A DNA stretch of 64,000 nucleotides from Hetaerina americana (taxonomy: Eukaryota > Arthropoda > Insecta > Odonata > Calopterygidae), in the NCBI GenBank assembly GCA_022747635.1, contig JAKTNV010000007.1, positions 7,064,997-7,128,996 on the forward strand, in the 5' to 3' direction. The notes below the pieces were generated by a model that saw nothing but the letters and a program-made list of their open reading frames with translations, had not been told where the DNA came from and made no database searches. Of this stretch, positions 57,000 through 64,000 are shown one piece after another. How positions within the stretch are numbered: the stretch's first letter is position 1; every line of letters starts with the position of its first letter. The position numbers and the translations under genes are program-made.

Positions 57000-57470
57000 A
57001 GAGAGAGAGAAGATTGAGTGATCTTATTGGGTAGCGATGGAAAGTGGGAGACTCACCGGAAGACGGCGCTTATCAAGACGAGTGCCTCGAAGGCGAACGA
57101 GTGTGCGCATTCGCGCGTCATCGTATGACGCGGAGGGCAGAAGGGAAAATCATGGCAACGTACTCTCCCTACAAGGCGCGGCGTCCGCAATTAAGGCGAG
57201 GCGGCATCACGCGGCGAAATACACCGGAGGTGACACAACGGCCATCCTCACGAGGCAGAGAGAATTTCTTAGTTCAATAGATCCGAGTGGACATATGAAT
57301 GGGAACCCTAGACGCAGGATCGGGATGGGACTCGGTGCGCCGAAGGGGCGACGCCGCCCGCCCTCCGCCCCGCCAGACGCGCCCCGACGGGTAACACCGT
57401 CCGTCCCCGTATTCACTCATCCCCTCATCCCCGAAGGCTAACCATTACGCCCGTACGGCGTGTGGAGGGT
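57000..57470. other. CpG-rich patch, function unknown
   Basis: GC-rich with many CpG and CGGCG words. The frame at 57037-57441 encodes a basic Arg-rich peptide without family motifs. Confidence 0.3.
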
Positions 57471-57779
57471 GCCATTTCACCACGTCTCCACACAAGGGAT
57501 CGGTGATGGGGAAGGCGGATCAGTTGGAATATTTTATTAGGTTTTTTATTGGATTATTCCAGCCATTTTTTATGAATAATTAATTTAATATTATCCTTGG
57601 ATCACCATGTGGGAGACTTTGCAAAAAGTCACCAATGAAAATGGGCCTTCGGCTTTATTTAAGTGTTTAGGTCTAAACTTATTAAGACGCTACTTAGATT
57701 CAAATTGCACGAATGAGTTCTAAAACCAACCGCCAGTAAATAATGCAATAATAAACAATTCGCCCTTCGAGCTGGCTCA

Positions 57780-58340
57780 TTTTTTCAAGACGAACACTTG
57801 CTTGAACTGATCGGTAATCGTAGTGCAATACGCTTTCATTTCAAACCGTCTGTTAAGTATGTGCATGATCGCAGAACGTATTGGCGTAATAAGATGACCA
57901 TTATCACTGAAAATTTGGCGATGCGAAAGATCTGCGCTAAAATCGACCCGAAGGTCTTGGGACAGATGACCAAGAGCAGAGTCCAAGAAGCGCCCTTGCC
58001 AAGCTTTCTGCGAGGGCATCGCGACGATTCCCCAACCCCGACTTGGCACCAGTAAAGCATTACCTATTCCCAAAAGTGAAATCCTCCCTCAAAAGACACC
58101 AACATGGGATCCTAAGCGTTGTCAAAGAATCTTGTACGCGTACCCTTAAGGATCTTCCGGAATTCGCCCATCAGGGAGCCTTCGAGTCGAAGAAAAACCG
58201 CTTGCAAAAGTGTATCGACGCTCAAGGGATGCACTTTGACGAATTTTCAGGCATTGTATCGATATCTGAAATAAATCTATTCCCCCCCCCCCTCCCCAAA
58301 GAAACTTTTCCCAATACTTTTTATACAAACCATGCATTAA
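57780..58340 (+). mobile_element. Internally deleted mariner relic
   Basis: TIITENLAMRKICAKIDPKVLG (residues after the HTH) jumps to LAPVKHYLFPKVKSSLKRH, then TRTLKDLPEFAHQGAFE and KCIDAQGMHFDEF. The segment with the first two catalytic aspartates is missing and the third position reads VK instead of SD. It is a close relative of the 45.0-kb fragment. Confidence 0.8.
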
Positions 58341-58649
58341 AGATACCGCTGATGATTACGTAAGATGGGAGATTAAATGTATTCGTATCTCACGGATGTT
58401 TAAAGGGAGTAGAGGTCAAGAAAGTCGGAAAGGACCTTGCTCAAGGGCCGGCTCGGAGGGCGACCCTCTCGGCGCCCTGCCTCCGCCTCCACCCGCCAGA
58501 GGGAGCCAACTCACCCATCGCAGACGAACGCCCCGCGGGATAGCGAGAGTTATGCTGCTGATCCCTTATCGTTCGTGAAAATAAATTACATCTTAAACTA
58601 TCTGTTCTACACTTTAATATCTCCAATTTTATTTACATGATTTCAACTA

Positions 58650-58745
58650 CCGTAGTACGATGGGGCTAATAATAGATTTTCAACATTAGCCCTAAAGAGA
58701 CCGCTTTCCAATTTATGCAAGAGATTTAATCTGTAAGTTTCGGCG
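58650..58745 (+). repeat. Dispersed repeat, copy 2 (partner at 37.41 kb)
   Basis: It matches 37410-37505 with scattered differences. It adjoins the repeat at 58.83 kb, so both may belong to one larger unknown element. Confidence 0.7.
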
Positions 58746-58831
58746 AGTAGTCCGTTGTTTTCGGTAGGCAACCTCGATTGTCCGAGGGAGCGAATCATGA
58801 GGGGGGTGAGGGGTGGTTTGCGAGGGAGAGA

Positions 58832-58985
58832 GGGGCGGGAGTCTTGACCCCGAGGACTTTTTTGCCAACTATAAAACTTATCGATCATACTCGCGTAAAG
58901 GGGGATATTGACTTCGGAAAGTGCGCACTGATCATTTATTATTTTCCTTTCGAGTCGAGAGCACTGCTATTCTCACATTAATTCC
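58832..58985 (+). repeat. Dispersed repeat with inverted partner at 60.4-60.56 kb
   Basis: Words in order: GTCTTGACCC, AGGACTTTTTT, AACTATAAAA, CTTATCGATCA, ATATTGACTTCGGAAAGTGC, TTATTATT and CTGC. The same order is read on the minus strand at 60560-60400. No coding capacity. Confidence 0.8.
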
Positions 58986-59029
58986 TTCGTGTCCTTTGAT
59001 TCGAGATAAGCATGCTTCAATGGGTCACT

Positions 59030-60390
59030 TCTTCCGTAATATGCACCGGTGCCCTATATCGTCACTTTCTTTCGACATCGTCCCTTGGGTACGTATATAA
59101 ATAGCGCACATTTCCCGCCTGATCCCTTAATTCCGTTTTCTTCCATCACGCATCAACTGTCAGATCGGCTTTCATTGAACTTACAAGAGTTGTCCTAATT
59201 AGGTACGATATTAAGTTTGCAATAATATTTGAGGAAATACATTATATGGTTCTGGTGCGACAGGGGGTGTCGGTGGCGAGAATGCCAAGCGCAGATTCCA
59301 CATAGCCGAGTCTAGAGAATGACGAAGTTTTGACGTCACCGACTCGCGGAATCCCATTGTCTGGGTCCGCACACAATACTAATCGAGAATGTTCGAGGCC
59401 GTGCGACGTCACAACCGAATCGACGCCGTCGAAACCCAGCCCAATCGGTCTCGACATACTGTACGAACGGTGGTTTGACTGGCCCACGTCCTCAATCGTG
59501 ACTCGCTCTAAATCTGTTATTGTGATTGAGGCGGCGAAATGTGGCGAGAAATTATTCAAGCCAAACGTTCTATGCAAAAGAATTTTTTTTAAATGGAAAA
59601 TGTGAACTATGCTAGACTCATGGAGCAAATTTTATGATCGTTCATCACAGCTGACGTTCGATTTTCGCATTACATACCGCAGGGTTTCGTTAGCATGGGG
59701 ATATATGGGAAGGATTTCTACATGAATCATTTACGGTGTTGAAATTACGGCGTTTTTTTTAAGCTGCTGATCAGATTGTTGAATGCTCATGTATTGCTGC
59801 AGTGCGTATTAGAGCAGAGACTAAGACCTCATAATGGAACTCGTCATAATGGGGACCTCGTCAGGTCAGTGCAAGTGCACTGACCTCACGATGATGTTCG
59901 TCGTTCGAGCACGGTGTTGAAAGTTCTATTGCTAAATGTTGAAAATGAAAGTTATACGACGAAATCTATGATCTTAAAATACCATCACTAGGGAAACTGA
60001 ATTTTGGGGGAATGAAGTGAGAGTTTCAAGACTAAATCTTTTGTATATTGATATCCAATTATAGGAGTTTAAACAGTAATGCTTCGCTCCTATTAATACA
60101 GTGTCTCAACTCCAATATTGGCTTTCGTCGACATTATCGCTCGACAAATACAAACTAAGCAAATTATTCCAAAACTGTAAAGAAATCCGACATTTTTTGG
60201 AAAACCTTTAAAAGGTTCCTCTCGCAAACTTCCAAATATAATTTCGCACTGGCGATATCTTAATCGGAATAACTTTCCGATACTCGACCAGAGACCAATC
60301 TGACATCGGACGAGCGATGGAATTAAAACATTTTCAGAGAATCGACGAAAAAGATCAGCGGCAGCCTTAGGGCATCTCTGCGAAATATAC
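59030..60390. other. Unassigned DNA with promoter-like words
   Basis: A TATA-type word (TATATAAATAG, 59094-59104), a perfect CRE (TGACGTCA, near 59333-59340), a second GACGTCAC site near 59404, and a palindrome AGGTCAGTGCA..TGCACTGACCT (59863-59886) are present. No exon or gene is evident. Confidence 0.25.
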
Positions 60391-60399
60391 ACGGAGGTG

Positions 60400-60560
60400 G
60401 GAATCTGAGAAAAGCAGGGCTCTAAACGCAAAGGATAATAATAAATTGCACAAGTACGCACTTTCCGAAGTCAATATTCCCCGTTACGCGAGTCTGATCG
60501 ATAAGTTTTTTATAGTTTGAAAAAAAGTCCTTAGGGTCAAGGCTGATCAAGACTTCCGTC
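60400..60560 (-). repeat. Inverted partner of the 58.83-kb repeat
   Basis: The reverse complement of this stretch aligns with 58832-58985 with small substitutions and indels. Confidence 0.8.
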
Positions 60561-60612
60561 GCCGCCTCCCTCCACACGGACAGTTGAGGGTGGCCGCGGA
60601 AAATGACGGCCT

Positions 60613-61542
60613 ACAGGGTTCGTCCGGAAAATAAGTGTACTGATTTTTTCCCTCCGCTCCAGGCGCGCCCAGCACCGCTCTGACGGGCTGCGATTGGAGG
60701 GGGGTATGTTGGCAAGCGACGCTGAAAAAGGCAGTCGGCTCTGAGCTGTGGTGTAGTGAGGAGCTCTGTTAACGCGAACCTCCACGCTCGACCCACGTCA
60801 CGGAACGCGATGCCGAAGTTTTTGGAGCAGCGTTATTCCATCAAATTTGCGGTAAAGCTTGGGAAATCGTCTACCGAAACTGTCGGTATGATTAACCAGG
60901 CTTACGGGGAGTCAGCCATGTCCAGAAACATGATCTTTCGGTGGCACAAGATGTTCGTGGAGGGCAGAGAAGAGGTCGACGACGAACCACGGCCTGGACG
61001 CCCATCAACGACACTCACCGACGAAAATGTGCGAAAAGTTCGCGATGTACTGAACTCTGATCGTCGTCTTAGTGTTCGGATGATAGCAGAGCAGTGTAAT
61101 GTGCCAAAAACAATAGTGCACGAGTCGCCCGCGTCCGGCCAGCGATCAAAAACATCTGGCGGCTGCATCACGACAATGCGCCGTTTCACACCGCGCTTGT
61201 CGTGTCGGACTTCTTGGCCAAGCACGGCGTGACAACGCTGCCGCACCCGCCCTACAGCCCGGACTTGGCACCACCGGACTTCTTTCTGTTCCCGAAGATA
61301 AAGAGGAGTTTGAAAGGAACGCGATACGGGACTTTGGACGCAGTCAAAGAGGCCGTGACGACGTGTCTTCCAGAGGTTCCCGATGATGCCTTCGCGGGAG
61401 CGTTCCAGGAATGGGAACGCCGCTGGAACAAGTGTATCGACTCACAAGGGTCCTATTTTGAGGAATATTAGCTTAAGATATGTAAAAGTGTAATAAATTT
61501 TTTTTCCTGAGCTCAGTACACTTATTTTCCGGACGAACCCTG
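60613..61542 (+). mobile_element. Internally deleted mariner, 930 bp with perfect 30-bp ends
   Basis: Terminal inverted repeats (CAGGGTTCGTCCGGAAAATA and ten more bases) are perfect and flanked by TA. The frame from 60810 encodes the HTH half (FAVKLGKSSTETVGMINQAY, RPGRPSTTLTDENV, VRMIAEQCNVPKTIVHE), then a deletion shifts the frame. The downstream frame carries HHDNAPFHTALVVSDFLAKH, YSPDLAPPDFFLFPKIKRSL and RWNKCIDSQG to a stop at 61471. The second and third catalytic aspartates are present with correct 34-residue spacing. The first is deleted. Confidence 0.95.
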
Positions 61543-62439
61543 TACTTGCCTCAAAGAATGCGAGAGGGAATGAAACAAATGCCGGAAGAACGGCGAAAGA
61601 TGGACACGAAGTGACAAAAGACTATACGACAATATTTTTTGAGTCGAATACGTGTTTACATTTATCGCGAAATTGCACTCGTGCATACTTTAAAAGCACA
61701 GTCGTTTCTGATACTTTCAATAATACTGATATTTTACCAAACAATCACTTAAATTCTTACGCCAGCATTACTAAAATTATTGCGAAATGTCCAAATTCAG
61801 TTTTTGCATGGACAAATGGGGAAGAGGTCCCACTAACTGCGCCCAATACGACATTAAATACCACAAGGCAAGGACCAAGAACTGAAACCTTCGGCATCAC
61901 TAAACCGGTATCGTATCACCCTACCTAGCACACTACAATAACGTTTCATCAACTACACACTTTAGCCTCCCAACATTTCGTCCAACATCTCCCCCTATTT
62001 CTCCTACCCTTAATCATTAACAATTTCCCTCTTCATATTCCAGCCTTCACCGTTGGCCACTAAATAAAGCTACGAATCCAATTTTCCTGCATTCTTTGAG
62101 CGTTCCCAAAACCTTATCTTCTCCTCCACCACGACTAGTTGGTCAGTTCTCAATCGTGCGCGTACTTTTATAAGGAGTGTTTTGTACCGAGATAAGACAG
62201 CTGCATCCTCTCCTATCGTAAAACCGCAGTATCTCTGTGTTTTGTTTTGATTTAAAGTGTTTTATGCGCCCAGGCCATAAAATAAATCGCATTTCCGCCG
62301 CGCATTTTACAGGCCGCCAGACGAAAAATTATATAATACTAGAACTACACAAGCAAACCATAAGTTTCTCTTTCAGAACGGAGGGCAAAGACAAAGATAC
62401 ATGAGAGTCGCCATCACATTCCTTTGGGTTGAACTGCAT

Positions 62440-63540
62440 GCATCAACTTGTCACTCCATCACGTCGATCATACCCGAAAAAGCCTTTAACTATAAGAACT
62501 ATACAAGAAATTAGTGACCACAGGGCAGTGAATGCTAGGTTTTCCCCAGATGGAATGGAAAATGAGAAGCCAAACATAAAAAAATTACCTGCTTCTAACC
62601 GAAACTGTAACGGCTTACGATTCGCGCAACAGAAATCGTTTGTCAATATTAAGAAAGATAGTAAACACCGAACTACTGAGAATAAGTGAAATCAATACCT
62701 TGACATCACGCGCTTCGTAGACCACAGGTTCATTCAAAGAAAACTTATTAAGGATAGCAGGAAAATAAGACGATACAACGCGGAAGTCAGATAAGACGTT
62801 ATGATGTCAAAAGCTATGTCACGCCAAGATGAAATATAAAAGGCATGATACGTATCTCTAGCGACGAAAGGATTGCTACCATTTACGACAAGGTATCTAG
62901 GGCAAATGCCAAGAAGTTTCGGAAAACGTTAGTCGAAGTCAAAAGGGAAAGAAAACATTTTAAACGAGACCCCAAAAGCATTTTGGTCACATTTCAAGAG
63001 AGCTTTCAGGAAATTAGTTTACATTTTATTCACTCAAAATCGATCAAGGCAAAAGAGTAACCAGCAGTTTAGAAATGTCAAACTTATTAAATGCCTTCTT
63101 TCAGAGCGTTATCACGGAATGTCTCCCATAGCTTACCAAATCATCTCCGGAAACCGAACTCCAAAATTGACATTTCTCACAATGGAATATAACGTTCGTT
63201 GAAATAAATTAACCCAAAAAAATCCTCCCGACCCAATCAAATACCAGCTCAAACATTAAATGTAATGTCGCGTCGGAAATCGAGCCGCATATATAAGAAG
63301 TCTCTAGAGGTTAAAAGGTTCCCAGTGACTGGAAAACAGCTAAGGTAACAGCAATAGAAAAAATTAGAGGCAGCGAGGAACCGAGTAATTACAGAGCAGA
63401 CCTATGTCCCTCACGTCCATATCTTGCAAGATCATGGGACATAGAATTAAATAGTTCGATAGTGAGACACCGCGAGAGTCAAAGAGTTATTGATGAAAAA
63501 CCAGTAAGGTTCCCGAAAGGGGAAATCCTTGGCGAGACAC
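62440..63540 (+). mobile_element. Old LINE relic
   Basis: Frames in three phases give SDHRAVNARFS (end of endonuclease), TPKAFWSHFK-like and KNPPDPIKYQLK-like linker peptides, and SDWKTAKVTAIEKIRG with EEPSNYRA (start of RT). Stops and frameshifts are many. Confidence 0.6.
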
Positions 63541-63558
63541 AACTTGTACTTGTGGTTC

Positions 63559-63708
63559 ATGAAATCCTTAAAAAGACACGTTTCAGCGGGGTATTGTGGA
63601 ACATCGAATTAAAAATTGGCCATGTTCCACAAAATAAGATTACATTAAAACCGATCGCAATAAATCTTATTTCGTGAAATTGCCAATTTTTAATTAATGA
63701 AATCCTTA
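63559..63708. repeat. Hairpin insert flanked by 12-bp direct repeats
   Basis: ATGAAATCCTTA occurs at 63559-63570 and 63697-63708. Between them is a 126-bp insert with inverted arms (about 63610-63640 and 63662-63690, starting AAAAATTGGC) with several mismatches. It interrupts or adjoins the LINE relic. Confidence 0.6.
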
Positions 63709-64000
63709 GTTTAGGAAACATTGATGCTTTAGCGGACGCGGTTTTCGTCCGCTTAAGCAATGATTAGAAAAATTAAAAAGAAACTTTCCACGAAGTACCT
63801 CAGTGGAGTTAACTACTCACAACGCTAGATGCCTATGGCAAAGATAAAATGATCGTGGACTGGATTAAAGACTGCGAATGATCGTGTGCAGAGAGAGCAA
63901 TCATAGATTGAGTTAGCTCTAATGCGGCGGACGTCAAACCCTTCTCCTTCCTGCCCACCCCTACCCGTTCCGATCAGCCCCTAACCCCTCAATCTCCCCA

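Noticed and set aside
63731..63754. Hairpin followed by AT-rich sequence resembling a bacterial terminator
   Set aside because: The short GCGGACG/CGTCCGC stem lies in eukaryotic repeat DNA. A rho-independent terminator makes no sense here.

Overview
The window looks like arthropod nuclear DNA, probably from an insect with a fairly large, repeat-rich genome. It has spliced genes with GT/AG introns, AT-rich intergenic and intronic DNA broken by very GC-rich coding exons, tRNA-derived SINEs, non-LTR retrotransposon relics, mariner-type transposons with TA target duplications, and long (TA)n microsatellites. No bacterial or viral gene organisation is visible. The species cannot be fixed from the sequence alone.

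Two host genes are recognisable, both on the minus strand. At 0.77-1.81 kb lies the coding exon of an OSER1 homologue (oxidative-stress-responsive serine-rich protein), with a probable non-coding first exon and a CRE-containing promoter near 2.4-2.5 kb. From 30.3 kb down to 10.06 kb lies a complete SNRK gene (SNF1-related kinase of the AMPK family). I could join eight coding exons with consensus splice sites and consistent phase into a 1258-codon protein. It has a Gly/His-rich N-terminal extension, a kinase domain, a UBA domain, a long low-complexity tail and a C-terminal CaaX-like motif. Its introns carry SINEs, a LINE relic, a piggyBac-like MITE and a 0.58-kb (TA)/(TG) microsatellite.

Between the genes (2.5-10 kb) is a dead CR1/jockey-type LINE plus AT-rich DNA. 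From 30.3 to 64 kb I find no convincing protein-coding host gene. This half is a repeat landscape: eight mariner copies or fragments (two near-identical 753-bp deletion derivatives at 35.3 and 47.7 kb, and a 930-bp one at 60.6 kb), pieces of at least three LINE families, three tRNA-related SINE families, several long perfect palindromes, a minisatellite, and CpG-rich patches at 34.5, 40.8, 44.5, 49.4 and 55 kb that could be promoters or distal control regions.

The most unusual points are: repeated loss of the catalytic core from several different mariner families while the DNA-binding half is kept; a CTGARGA-hairpin-GAAAC motif in inverted dimers resembling a hammerhead-ribozyme core; long inverted repeats built from a tRNA-like unit; small hairpin inserts flanked by exact 12-bp direct repeats; and the lineage-specific His-rich duplication plus CaaX-like end of SNRK.
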